NCBI RefSeq assembly: GCF_000427785.1
Contig: NZ_ATYR01000004.1
Location: 1 to 64,000 of the forward strand
Direction of reading: 5' to 3'
DNA length: 64,000 bases
Source of the DNA: Massilia alkalitolerans DSM 17462
Lineage (GTDB): Bacteria; Pseudomonadota; Gammaproteobacteria; Burkholderiales; Burkholderiaceae_D
Position numbers and translations under genes: made by a program
Part shown: one piece after another, positions 46,692 to 55,244 of the stretch
How the letters are laid out: the number at the start of each line of letters is the position of its first letter
Position numbering within the stretch: position 1 is the first letter of the stretch
Notes under the pieces: model-generated
The model's input: the letters and a program-made list of their open reading frames with translations, nothing else
Database searches by the model: none
Told to the model about the DNA's origin: nothing

Positions 46692-46861
46692 GGCTTGTAC
46701 CACCCGTCCAACAGTAAATTTTTTGAGAGCAACAATCAGGAAAGTTTTGCAACAATGTATCATCCATGTTGCGTTGGCACAGGATTCCATCATGTATTAT
46801 TGTTGTCGAGTTAATTCTTCGCACCAACATGCGAATGCCAGACAACCTACAAGGAATTCCT

Positions 46862-49639
46862 ATGCCGCGCCACGCCTCCAAGCTCAAGCTTTCCGCCGCA
46901 CTTCTTTCCAGCGCCTTCCTGATGGCGGGTTTGTCCGCCTGCAGCAATAACCAGTCGACGGAAACGCTGCTGGCGGAAGCCAAGCAGTATCAGCAAAAGG
47001 GCGACGTCAAGGCGGCGATGATCCAGCTGAAGAACGCCGTGGCCAAGAATCCGGAGGACGCCGAAGCGCGTATTCAACTGGGCATGCTGCACCTGGAAAC
47101 AGGCGATGCCGTCTCGGCGGACAAGGAACTGCGCAAGGCCCGTTCCCTCGGCGCCGATGCCGGCCGTGTCCTGCCGCTGCTGGGCAGGGCCAACATGCTG
47201 CAGGGCCGCGCCAAGGAATTATTGGATGACATTTCTGCAGATCAAGCCAAGGGCTCGGCGTCGCTGCTGACCCTGCGTGGCGACGCCCTATTGGTGACCG
47301 GCAAGCCGGACGAAGCCAAGGCCGCCTTCGAGGCTGCGCTGGCCATCGATCCGAACCTGGGCAGCGCCTACCTCGGCCTGGCGCGCCATGCCATGCTGAA
47401 CGATGACCGCGCAGGTGCGGAGCGCCTGTTGGCCGAGGCACTGGCCAAGGACCCGAAGAACCCGGACGTCTGGATGGCGAAAGGCAGCATGCTGCGCATG
47501 AGCAATAAGGCCGACGAGGCCGTGGCGGCGTATGACGAAGCCCTCAAGCTCAAGCCGAACCATCGGGATGCCTTTATCGAGAAGGCCTACGTCGAAATCG
47601 GCCGCGGCAAATTCCCGGCCGCCAAGCTGGCCGTGGAAGGCGCCGAGAAAGCGGCGCCGGGCAACCTGCTGGTCGTCTACGTGCGCGCCCTGTACGAGTT
47701 CTCGCAAGGTAAGTATGCCGTTGCCCAGGAATCGCTGCAAAAGATCCTGAAAGTGGCGCCGGGTCACATGCCGACCCTGCTGCTGGCCGGCGCCTCCGAG
47801 ATGAACCTCGGCGCGGTGCAACAGGCTGAACAGCACCTGCGCAGGTATCTCGAGAGCAACCCGAACAATGTCTATGCGCGCAAGCTGCTGGCCCAGACCC
47901 TGCTCAAGAGCAGCCAGCCGGCCGATGCGGCCGCGGCGCTGGCGCCGGCGCTGAAGGACGGTACCCAGGATGCACAGCTGCTGGCCCTGGCAGGCCAGTC
48001 GCACATGCAGGTGCGTGACTTCAGCAAGGCCAGCGATTACCTGGAAAAGGCGGCCGAGCTGGCGCCCAAGGCGGCCGGCGTGCGCACCTCGCTCGGCATC
48101 TCGAAACTCGCGCAGGGCGACCAGGCACGTGGCCTGAAGGAACTGGAACTGGCCACCACGCTCGACCCCAAGTCGGCGGAAGCCAATGTCGCCCTGATCC
48201 AGACGCACATGGGCCTGAAGCAGTTCGACAAGGCCCTGCAGGCGGTCGCTTCCCTCGAGAAGCAGCAGCCGGAGAGCCCGCAGGTGCAGAACCTGAAAGG
48301 CCAGGTCTACCTGGCCAAGGGCGACGTTGCCGGCGCACGCGCAGCCTGGGACAAGGCGGTGGCGCTGCAGCCGGCCTTCCTGCCTGCGACCGCCAACCTG
48401 GCACGCCTGGACCTGCAGGCGAAGCAGCCCGAGGCGGCCAAGGGTCGCTTCCTGGAAGTGCTGGAAAAGGACAAGAACAACGTCGACGCGATGACGGCGC
48501 TGGCCGAACTGGCCCTGGTGCAGAACCGTCCCGACGAAGTCACGAGCTGGCTCGAGAAGGCCAGCAATGCCAATCCGGAAGCGGTGGGGCCGGCCCTGAA
48601 CCTGGGCATGCACTACATCCGTACCAATCAGGCGCAGAAGGCCCTGACCCTGGCGCGCAAGCTGCAACCCGCCAACCCGACGCATGGCGGCCTGCTCGAA
48701 ATGATGGGCCAGGCGCAGATGGCGACCAAGGACACGGCGGGCGCCCTGGAAACCTACGGCAAGCTGGTGAACGTCATGCCGAAGGCGGCGGTGGCGCAGC
48801 TGCGCCTGGCCGGCGTGTACACGGCCATGAAGAACGAGGCCTCGGCCGCCGCCCACCTCAAGCGCGCCGTCGAGCTGGAACCGAACTTCGTTCCGGCCCG
48901 CCTGGCTCAGATCGACATGGCCATGCGCGCTGGCCGTCCCGACGACGCATTGCAGATCACGCGTGAACTGCAGAGGCTCCAGCCAAAGTCGCCTGTCGGC
49001 TACATGTTCGAAGGCGACGTCATGGTGTTGCAGAAGAAACCGGCGCAAGCGGTGACGGCCTATGAAAAAGCGCAGGCACTGTCCAACTCGCCAGACCTGC
49101 TCGTCAAGACCATTCAGGCGATGAGCCTGGCCGGCAAATCCAGGGAAGCTGGAGCCCGAGGCATGCAATGGCTGAACCAGCATCCGAACGATGTCCGCGT
49201 TGCCCTTGTAGTGGCGGAACTCAACCTGGGCAGCAAAGAATACAAGCAGGCAATCCCTGTGCTCGAGCGCGCGCTCAAGGTGGCGCCGAACAATCCGCAA
49301 ATCTTGAATAACCTGGCCTGGGCCTATCAGCAGGAAAAAGATCCGCGGGCACTGGCGACGGCCGAACAAGCCTTCAAGCTGGCGGGCAACCATCCCGGCG
49401 TGATGGATACCCTCGGCTGGCTGCTGGTGGAAAAGGGTGATACCGCGCGCGCCCTGCCGCTGCTGCAGAAGGCTGTCGAGAAAGCGCCGAATGCGCCGGA
49501 AATCCGTTATCACCTGGCGGTCGCCCTGCATAAATCGGGCGACAAGCAGGGAGCACGCAAGGAAATCGACAAGGCGCTCGCCCAGAATGCGCCTTTCAGT
49601 GAAATTGATGCCGCGCGCGCATTGCTCAAGACCCTGTAA
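46862..49639 (+). CDS. prsT: PEP-CTERM system TPR-repeat lipoprotein PrsT
   Basis: The 925-residue protein has a lipoprotein signal (LSSAFLMAGLSAC) and then TPR repeats almost to the end, in 34-residue units such as AEAKQYQQKGDVKAAMIQLKNAVAKNPEDAEARIQLG and NNLAWAYQQEKDPRALATAEQAFKLA. This is the length and form of the PrsT family, found in organisms with exosortase and PEP-CTERM proteins. It may be a scaffold for polysaccharide or PEP-CTERM export. The ATG at 46862 has AAGGA upstream; an ATG at 46766 would put 32 residues before the lipoprotein signal. The 170-bp region before it contains possible but imperfect promoter elements. Confidence 0.92.
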   Translation: MPRHASKLKLSAALLSSAFLMAGLSACSNNQSTETLLAEAKQYQQKGDVKAAMIQLKNAVAKNPEDAEARIQLGMLHLETGDAVSADKELRKARSLGADAGRVLPLLGRANMLQGRAKELLDDISADQAKGSASLLTLRGDALLVTGKPDEAKAAFEAALAIDPNLGSAYLGLARHAMLNDDRAGAERLLAEALAKDPKNPDVWMAKGSMLRMSNKADEAVAAYDEALKLKPNHRDAFIEKAYVEIGRGKFPAAKLAVEGAEKAAPGNLLVVYVRALYEFSQGKYAVAQESLQKILKVAPGHMPTLLLAGASEMNLGAVQQAEQHLRRYLESNPNNVYARKLLAQTLLKSSQPADAAAALAPALKDGTQDAQLLALAGQSHMQVRDFSKASDYLEKAAELAPKAAGVRTSLGISKLAQGDQARGLKELELATTLDPKSAEANVALIQTHMGLKQFDKALQAVASLEKQQPESPQVQNLKGQVYLAKGDVAGARAAWDKAVALQPAFLPATANLARLDLQAKQPEAAKGRFLEVLEKDKNNVDAMTALAELALVQNRPDEVTSWLEKASNANPEAVGPALNLGMHYIRTNQAQKALTLARKLQPANPTHGGLLEMMGQAQMATKDTAGALETYGKLVNVMPKAAVAQLRLAGVYTAMKNEASAAAHLKRAVELEPNFVPARLAQIDMAMRAGRPDDALQITRELQRLQPKSPVGYMFEGDVMVLQKKPAQAVTAYEKAQALSNSPDLLVKTIQAMSLAGKSREAGARGMQWLNQHPNDVRVALVVAELNLGSKEYKQAIPVLERALKVAPNNPQILNNLAWAYQQEKDPRALATAEQAFKLAGNHPGVMDTLGWLLVEKGDTARALPLLQKAVEKAPNAPEIRYHLAVALHKSGDKQGARKEIDKALAQNAPFSEIDAARALLKTL

Positions 49640-49934
49640 GTTTGATAATATATTGATATCAAACTGGTTTCGGTTCCGCTGCGCCGATGGTGCGGCGGAA
49701 TTGCCCCGATTGACGGAAACCGGGGCGGATTCCACATAAGCCACGCCTCGATGCAAGGACGTGGCACGCCAACGATTTCGGGCTTTCCTGAACCATCGCA
49801 TGCCTGCATTCGGCATGGGATGGCGCTGTCCTGTTCCTCATCGGCCCAGGTTTCATTGGCTGCTTCCCTAGCGAACGCGCGATATATGTCAGTCGCGATA
49901 CTATGGCAGCCTCTACTTTCGAGGATGTTTTATC
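49640..49934. other. Intergenic region between prsT and FeeM-like gene
   Basis: The 295 bp hold no recognisable gene. Right after the prsT stop there is an 8-bp inverted repeat (GTTTGATA/TATCAAAC, 49640-49647 and 49657-49664, AT-rich loop) with no T-run after it. Near the end, around 49880-49910, AT-rich sequence could carry the promoter of the next gene, without clear consensus boxes. Confidence 0.5.
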
Positions 49935-50600
49935 GTGAATGACGATTCGTACGGAATTCGTCTACCGGATACTGCTGAGGGCCGAAATTCGGCCAGCATG
50001 CTCGTGAAACGCATGTATGCCCGTCGCGGGTATACCGGTTCGCGCCATGTCCTCGATGAGCATAATCGTGTGACGCTGACCGCCACCGACAAGGGTGAGG
50101 TGGTGGGCACGGTGACCATCGGTATCGACTCGGAGCTCGGCCTGATGGCCGACGAGTTGTTCAAGGACATTCTTGACGAGCATCGTGCACGCGGCGCACG
50201 GCTGTGTGAATGCACCAAGTTAGCGTTTGACCTCTCGGAGCGCTCTCGAGTTCCCCTGGCGAACGTATTTCATTTGGCACTCATTTATGCGCGCGACCTG
50301 TATGACTGCACCGACGTCGTCATCGAAATCAATCCGCGCCATCGCCGCTTCTATGAACGCATGCTCGGTTTCCGCCAGCAAGGGGAATTGAAAATCAATC
50401 CGCGCGTGAATGCCCCGGCTTACCTGATGCACCTGAGCCTCGATTACGTGAGCGAACAGGTCGAACGCCTGGGCGGAACCTTCGATACCCCGGTCGGCAG
50501 CGCGGAGCGCTCGCTCTACCCGTATTTCTTTTCCCCCCGCGAGGAACGCGGTATCATCAACCGCCTGTTGCGCATGGATGAGCACCACATTTCCTCATAG
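49935..50600 (+). CDS. FeeM-type N-acyl amino acid synthase, PEP-CTERM-associated
   Basis: The 221-residue protein resembles FeeM/PEP-CTERM-system acyltransferases, a branch of the GNAT fold related to LuxI-type acyl-homoserine lactone synthases. Conserved pieces are LVKRMYARRGY, RVTLTATDKGEVVGTVTIGID, CECTKLAFD and INPRHRRFYERMLGFRQ. Such enzymes join a fatty acyl group from ACP to an amino acid amine. It starts with GTG at 49935 with GAGGA nine bases upstream. A paralogue lies at 53470-54198. The ThiF-like gene follows about 80 bp later in the same direction. Confidence 0.85.
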   Translation: MNDDSYGIRLPDTAEGRNSASMLVKRMYARRGYTGSRHVLDEHNRVTLTATDKGEVVGTVTIGIDSELGLMADELFKDILDEHRARGARLCECTKLAFDLSERSRVPLANVFHLALIYARDLYDCTDVVIEINPRHRRFYERMLGFRQQGELKINPRVNAPAYLMHLSLDYVSEQVERLGGTFDTPVGSAERSLYPYFFSPREERGIINRLLRMDEHHISS

Positions 50601-50681
50601 CGCAAAATAGCGGTACCTGTATCGATAAGGCCGATCACGCGCATGCGCGACAGCGGCGCTTTACGTCAACTATTCCCATCC

Positions 50682-51554
50682 ATGATGAAAAATCCGTTTC
50701 GCTACGAGCAGGCTTTTGCGCGCAATATTGGCTGGATCACTCCAGAAGAACAACAACGCTTGCGCAGCAAGCGTGTGGCGATTGCCGGTATCGGCGGTGT
50801 CGGCGGGGTCCACCTGCTGACATTGACGCGTCTCGGTATTTCCAAATTCAATATCGCCGATTTCGACCGCTTCGACATCCCGAATTTCAACCGTCAAGTG
50901 GGCGCGATGATGTCCACGCTGGGCCAGCCGAAAGCGGAGGTATTGGAGCGCATGGCGCGCGACATCAATCCCGAAGTCGACATCCGGGTATTTTCGGACG
51001 GCGTCGACGCCGGCAATCTCGACGATTTCCTGGGCGATGCCGACCTGTATGTCGACGGCCTGGATTTCTTCGCCTTCGACGCACGCCGCCAGACCTTTGC
51101 AAGGTGCGCGCAGCTGGGCGTGCCGGCCACCACCGCGGCGCCGCTGGGCATGGGCGCCGCCCTGCTGAACTTCATGCCGGGCGGAATGACCTTTGAAGAA
51201 TATTTCCAATGGGGCGACTTGCCGGACATCGACAAGGCGATCCGTTTCGCCATCGGCCTGGCGCCGGCCGGGCTGCACCGTCCCTACCTCGTGATGCCGG
51301 AAGCGGTGAATTTCGACGAGCAGCGCGGCCCGTCGACCTTCATGGCCTGCCAGCTGTGCGCAGGCATTGTCGGGACCGAAGCGCTGAAGATCCTGCTCGG
51401 CCGCGGCAAGGTGCTGGCGGCGCCTTATGGCATGCAGTTCGATGCCTACCGCAACAAGCTCAAGCAGACCTGGCGCCCGGGCGGCAGCAGCCATCCGATC
51501 CAGAGGCTGGCGATCGCCATCGGCAAGCGCCAGTTTGCCAACAAAATGCGTTAA
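50682..51554 (+). CDS. ThiF/E1-like adenylyltransferase
   Basis: The 290-residue protein has the E1/MoeB/ThiF fold. The ATP-binding GIGGVGG lies at 36-42, then IADFDRFDIPNFNRQ with the conserved acidic and arginine residues, and a single CQLC near 230 in MACQLCAGIVGTEALKILLG; the usual second zinc-binding cysteine pair is not seen. Family members adenylate the C-terminal Gly-Gly of a ubiquitin-like protein or another acceptor. The start is uncertain: ATGATG at 50682 begins the conserved part, and ATG 50643 would add 13 residues; neither has a good ribosome site. It follows the FeeM-like gene and ends at a bidirectional terminator. Confidence 0.85.
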   Translation: MMKNPFRYEQAFARNIGWITPEEQQRLRSKRVAIAGIGGVGGVHLLTLTRLGISKFNIADFDRFDIPNFNRQVGAMMSTLGQPKAEVLERMARDINPEVDIRVFSDGVDAGNLDDFLGDADLYVDGLDFFAFDARRQTFARCAQLGVPATTAAPLGMGAALLNFMPGGMTFEEYFQWGDLPDIDKAIRFAIGLAPAGLHRPYLVMPEAVNFDEQRGPSTFMACQLCAGIVGTEALKILLGRGKVLAAPYGMQFDAYRNKLKQTWRPGGSSHPIQRLAIAIGKRQFANKMR

Positions 51555-51570
51555 CTATTATTTATTTAAA

Positions 51571-51602
51571 AAAAAATCCACTGCCGAGGCAGTGGATTTT
51601 TT
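51571..51602. terminator. Bidirectional terminator between ThiF-like gene and pepA
   Basis: A perfect 14-bp stem (AAAAAATCCACTGC/GCAGTGGATTTTTT, CGAG loop) has a run of T on both strands. It lies between the convergent ThiF-like gene and the pepA gene and can end transcripts from both sides. Confidence 0.93.
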
Positions 51603-51638
51603 ATTTCACGAAAGCTGGCAAGCAGCTTCTGCAAAAGC

Positions 51639-52523
51639 TTACTTGGCTTGCTTGCGGCGACGTGCGGCGCTCAGGCCCAGCAGGCCGAGGCCCAGCAGAC
51701 CCAGCGAAGCCGGCTCTGGAACTTCAGCTCGGTCGAACACGACGTCCAACGAACCGTCAATATATGCGGTACGGGTCGGATCGATCACGAAGCCATTCAG
51801 CTGGCCGCTCTGGAACGACAGGTTGTAGAACGGATTTGGCGCAGTGAAGAACTGGTCTCCTTGTCCGACGAGCTCGAAGGTGGTTTGCGAAGCAAATCGA
51901 CCACATCCAAACTGGACATTCGCGCAGCTTGCATTTGGAGCGAACGAACCTTCACCTGACAGAGCAACGCCTTGAGCCAGCAGGATATCGTTGCCAGCAC
52001 CGGTCAGGTTCCAATCATCTTGGCCAGTAGCTGGACGTTGACCAACGCCACCAACCGTATCCTGATCTTGATCGAGATACACTGCCAACGAACCTGGTCC
52101 GGTGAAAGTGAAGCTAGTGGTGTTTCCGCTGATGCTATAAGTGCCGCTGGCTTTATACAGGGCATACAGGCCGTAGCCATACTGATTAGGGCCAGGAGCC
52201 AGGCCGCCGTTCAGGCCCGTGGTCGTGCCCGCCAGCGGGCCAACACCACCTTCATCTACGAACTGGCCAGCCCTCCAATACAAGGACACAAAAAAATTCC
52301 CATTGCTATCGAAGGAAATCGCTTCGTTGTAGTTACCGGTAATTTTGTCGGCTTCGAACGGTCCATACGGATAGGTTGGGAGTGCGTTTGGAGCGGTAAC
52401 GGGATCCAAGTTCCCTGGAGTTACCGTGAAATTCGGGTAATCTGCCGCATTAGCTGCACCGACAAACAGGGATACGGCAGCTACGGCCGATGCGACGATG
52501 GTCTTCGAAAAAAGCGATTTCAT
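51639..52523 (-). CDS. pepA: Flocculation-associated PEP-CTERM protein PepA
   Basis: The 294-residue secreted protein has a signal peptide (MKSLFSKTIVASAVAAVSLFVGAANAA) and a C-terminal PEP-CTERM sorting tail: VPEPASLGLLGLGLLGL followed by the basic end SAARRRKQAK. In between, DKITGNYNEAISFDSNGNF, VSLYWRAGQFVDEGG, PFYNLSFQSGQLNGF and DGSLDVVFDR match the PepA family linked to floc formation. An exosortase (not in the window) should cut at the PEP motif and pass the protein to the extracellular matrix. AGGAG precedes the ATG at 52523. A sigma-54 promoter lies about 40 bp upstream. Confidence 0.9.
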   Translation of the reverse strand: MKSLFSKTIVASAVAAVSLFVGAANAADYPNFTVTPGNLDPVTAPNALPTYPYGPFEADKITGNYNEAISFDSNGNFFVSLYWRAGQFVDEGGVGPLAGTTTGLNGGLAPGPNQYGYGLYALYKASGTYSISGNTTSFTFTGPGSLAVYLDQDQDTVGGVGQRPATGQDDWNLTGAGNDILLAQGVALSGEGSFAPNASCANVQFGCGRFASQTTFELVGQGDQFFTAPNPFYNLSFQSGQLNGFVIDPTRTAYIDGSLDVVFDRAEVPEPASLGLLGLGLLGLSAARRRKQAK

Positions 52524-52561
52524 GTGATCTCCTAAGTTAGTCTGACGCTGCATGTCTAACT

Positions 52562-52578
52562 TAGCAATCTCCATGCCA
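52562..52578 (-). promoter_or_regulatory. Sigma-54 promoter of pepA
   Basis: On the minus strand TGGCATGGAGATTGCTA fits the sigma-54 consensus: GG at -24, GC at -12 with exact 12-base spacing, and TTGC at the -12 box. Only the fifth base of TGGCAC differs. The predicted start point lies near 52552, giving a leader of about 30 bases to the pepA ATG. PepA of floc-forming relatives is controlled by the PrsK/PrsR system with RpoN. Confidence 0.8.
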
Positions 52579-52663
52579 GATAAAAATTATCATTTAAAAT
52601 CATATACTTATGATTTAAGGAAGAAGAAATCAAATACAGGTGTAAAAAATCCCGACACGTGTG

Positions 52664-53344
52664 TCAAGCAAGTCCCGTCGCTTGTGGCTTGCGAGCAATG
52701 ACATTCCAAGTATTACCACTCTTAAACTCGCTAGCGATTTCATAGCCACTCGTGATGATTTTTTGGCGAATCTCGTTTTCTTCAAATGGGCTGTACAGGA
52801 TCCCCTTCCTGATTCCCCAATCATTGATCTTCTGCGCCGCCCATCGCAGCGGTGCGAATCCGCTCGGATACAGCAGCACGTTGGCCGCCAGCGTCCCACC
52901 CGGCTTGAGCACGCGCAGGATGTCGCGCAGGGCGCCGTCGACGGTCGGGAAGCAGTGGATCGAATTGGCGATGTTGGCCGTATCGAAGTGGTTCTCCGGG
53001 AAAGGCAGGTCGGCCGCGTCAGCGTGCTGCACTTTCACCTGGGGATCCTTGGCGAAGCGCTTCCTGGCGCCGGCCAGCATCGAAGGCGCGTAGTCGATGC
53101 CGACCACGTTCACCTTGGGCAGCTGGCGGCGGCGGCGCCAGTTGAGGATCATTTCCAGCAGGGTTCCGGTGCCGCAGGCGACCTCCAGGTGATCCGGGCC
53201 GAAATTCGGGCCGAAGAAACGCATCTGGGTGCCGATCGTGCTGTTATAGGCGAACGTGAGGATGAAGAAGCCGCGGATGTCGTACCACCACGGCTCGGAT
53301 GAGTAGGCTTCGGCGATTTCATCGCGGGTTTTACCGCTCGTCAT
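52664..53344 (-). CDS. Class I SAM-dependent methyltransferase
   Basis: The 226-residue protein has a Rossmann methyltransferase domain with motif I HLEVACGTGTLLE (about 53-65), the acidic strand GIDYAPSML, motif II HADAADLPFPENHFD and LRVLKPGGTL. It is of the UbiE/COQ5-like type 11 class. An N-terminal EAYSSEPWWYDIRGFF region precedes the core. The substrate is unknown. AAGGA lies six bases before the ATG. It lies between pepA and the second FeeM-like gene; a FeeM-type lipid or a PEP-CTERM-region product may be its target, by context only. Confidence 0.87.
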   Translation of the reverse strand: MTSGKTRDEIAEAYSSEPWWYDIRGFFILTFAYNSTIGTQMRFFGPNFGPDHLEVACGTGTLLEMILNWRRRRQLPKVNVVGIDYAPSMLAGARKRFAKDPQVKVQHADAADLPFPENHFDTANIANSIHCFPTVDGALRDILRVLKPGGTLAANVLLYPSGFAPLRWAAQKINDWGIRKGILYSPFEENEIRQKIITSGYEIASEFKSGNTWNVIARKPQATGLA

Positions 53345-53469
53345 GGGCGTTCCTTGCTATAAATGGTGAAAAGAAGAAAGTGAATATAGGAGCTTCTGCA
53401 GCTAGGAGCAAGCTACAGATGACTGCCAAGAGGGAGTTTTGTTCAACTACCCACGCGGAGGGGCAGGAA

Positions 53470-54198
53470 TCAGCCAATGCGTTTCAGGCGCGCAATGATA
53501 CCGCCCTCTTCGCGGGGCGAGAAAAAGTAGGGAAACAGGGAGCGGTCGCCGACCGCGTGGTCGCCCTTCCCCGCCACCTCGGCAATCCGCTTGGTGCCGC
53601 GGGCAATATGCCCGCGCAACAGAACGGCCGGCGCGTCGACGCGCGGATTCGGCCGCGATTCGCATTCGACCCGGAAGTCGAGCATGACTTCATAGAAGCG
53701 GCGGTGGCGCGGATTCACTTCGATGAAGATGTCGCTGCACTGGTGCAAGTCCCTGGCATAGATGAAGGCCACATGGAACAGGGAGGCCAGCACCGCCTTG
53801 GACTTGACCGCCGGATCGAAGGCGAGCTTGATGATTTCGCACACCTTGCCCTGGGCGCGATAGGGATCGATATGATCCTTGAATACCTGGTCGGCGAGCA
53901 GGCCGACGTCCGAATCGAGGTTGAGGCTCAGCGTACCGATGACCCCCTCCTTGTTCGACGCCGTCAGGGTAATCCGGTTGGGGTCCTCGCTGATATGGTG
54001 GTTGCCACTATAGCCGCGCCACGCATACATCTTGCTGATGAGCATGCTGGCGGAACTGCGCTGCTCGTCGACGTCGGCGGCACGGATGCCGAACACGCTC
54101 TCGTTGATGGTGACATCGACAATGCTGGGCGAATACGCATCTGTCCCGTCGTCAGCAGGTGCAGGGCTGACGGGTTCTGTCGTTACGGTGTCGAACAT
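53470..54198 (-). CDS. FeeM-type N-acyl amino acid synthase, second paralogue
   Basis: The 242-residue protein is a paralogue of the gene at 49935. Shared blocks include SASMLISKMYAWRGYSG, NRITLTASNKEGVIGTLSL, CEIIKLAFD, VNPRHRRFYEVMLDFR and SLFPYFFSPREEGGI. It has a longer acidic N-terminal tail of about 30 residues. It should belong to the same N-acyl amino acid synthase family. GGAGAG precedes the ATG at 54198. Strong divergence outside the shared blocks suggests a different acyl or amino acid choice. The 223 bp upstream are AT-rich; they hold a short ACCACCA/TGGTGGT hairpin and no gene. Confidence 0.85.
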   Translation of the reverse strand: MFDTVTTEPVSPAPADDGTDAYSPSIVDVTINESVFGIRAADVDEQRSSASMLISKMYAWRGYSGNHHISEDPNRITLTASNKEGVIGTLSLNLDSDVGLLADQVFKDHIDPYRAQGKVCEIIKLAFDPAVKSKAVLASLFHVAFIYARDLHQCSDIFIEVNPRHRRFYEVMLDFRVECESRPNPRVDAPAVLLRGHIARGTKRIAEVAGKGDHAVGDRSLFPYFFSPREEGGIIARLKRIG

Positions 54199-54421
54199 GT
54201 GTACTCTCCTGGCGGAATGGACGCGTCATGCCGCAGTCGGGACTGCCTCATATCATAGCACTCGAAATTCTAATTTAGCAACAAGTTGTTCTAAAGAATT
54301 TTATATACATAATATCGAACAGCATTCCTCTTCTCCACCACCATGTGGTGGTAACAGGAAATGGCCCAAACTTGGGTGTTGTACTGTTGGGAATTGCGTA
54401 CACCGCAGTGACGCCGTGGGC

Positions 54422-55162
54422 TCAGTGCCCCCGCTGCTCTTGCTGGATGTCGTGATTCAGCTGACCGATCAGCTCGGAAGCCGCAGACAGAATCTGGGCC
54501 GAGCCAAAGCCCGCCCGGTGCATTTCGCGAAAGAACGAACGCGCCAGTATCCTGGCGACCTGTTCAGGGTTACGGTAAGCCAGCCTTGCCGTTTCCGGCG
54601 ACTCCCCTTCCGTTTCCTGCAGCAGCGCCAGCTGGGCGAAGCGTGAGTCGAGCAGGTGTCGCAGGTGACGTACCTGCAGGTAGCCGCCCAGGGACGAGGC
54701 CAGGAGCTGGAGCAGGCACAATGCCGTGTCGTCGAAGGCTGCGGCGTCCTTGGCGTTGGCGGCATTGACCACCCCGACGATGCGCCCCTCGACACGGATC
54801 GGCGCACAGACGAGGCTGCTTCCGAGCTCCGTCCCGCGCCGTGCAAGCGCTGCGAATTCCGATTTCCGGATGTCCGCGACCAGCAATGCATTCCCGCTTG
54901 CCAGTACGCGGCCCGAAATGCCTTCGCCGCGCCGGATGGCCGCCTGCAGCGCGGCACTGGGCAAGGGACCATGATGGGCATGGATGCTCATGCACGGCTC
55001 GCCTTCCCCTTCGCTCCCCAGCAGCATGACCGAACAGCTTGCCGCGCCGATCACGCCGGCCGCGCGCCGGACCTGGTCCTGGAGGCTTGCCTGCTCCGGG
55101 CCTTGCGCCAGTGCCTGTTGCAGGGCTTGTAAACGGATCAGGGGAAGGGGTGCTGCCTGCAT
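54422..55162 (-). CDS. GAF domain protein
   Basis: The 246-residue protein has a helical N-terminal part and a GAF domain (about 28-165): CSVMLLGSEGEGEPCMSIHAHHGPLPSA, ISGRVLASGNALLVADIRKSEFAAL, GSSLVCAPIRVEGRIVGVVNAAN. No output domain (GGDEF, kinase or helix-turn-helix) is present. It could be a small-molecule sensor acting through a partner. GAGGAAAG precedes ATG 55162. It follows the nucleotidyltransferase gene by 82 bp in the same direction and may be part of that operon. Confidence 0.85.
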   Translation of the reverse strand: MQAAPLPLIRLQALQQALAQGPEQASLQDQVRRAAGVIGAASCSVMLLGSEGEGEPCMSIHAHHGPLPSAALQAAIRRGEGISGRVLASGNALLVADIRKSEFAALARRGTELGSSLVCAPIRVEGRIVGVVNAANAKDAAAFDDTALCLLQLLASSLGGYLQVRHLRHLLDSRFAQLALLQETEGESPETARLAYRNPEQVARILARSFFREMHRAGFGSAQILSAASELIGQLNHDIQQEQRGH

Positions 55163-55244
55163 GCTTTCCTCGCGCAAGGATGAGTTGGTGAGACCGATTT
55201 CAACATATTTCATTTATAGCATGCTATTGAAACCGGCCGTGTTA

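Noticed and set aside
46775..46792. TGGCACAGGATTCCA before prsT as a sigma-54 promoter
   Set aside because: The -24 part fits, but with the right spacing the -12 box reads TCCA in place of TTGC, losing the required GC. It is too weak to call.
49640..49664. Inverted repeat after prsT as a rho-independent terminator
   Set aside because: The stem is AT-rich and no T-run follows on the plus strand.
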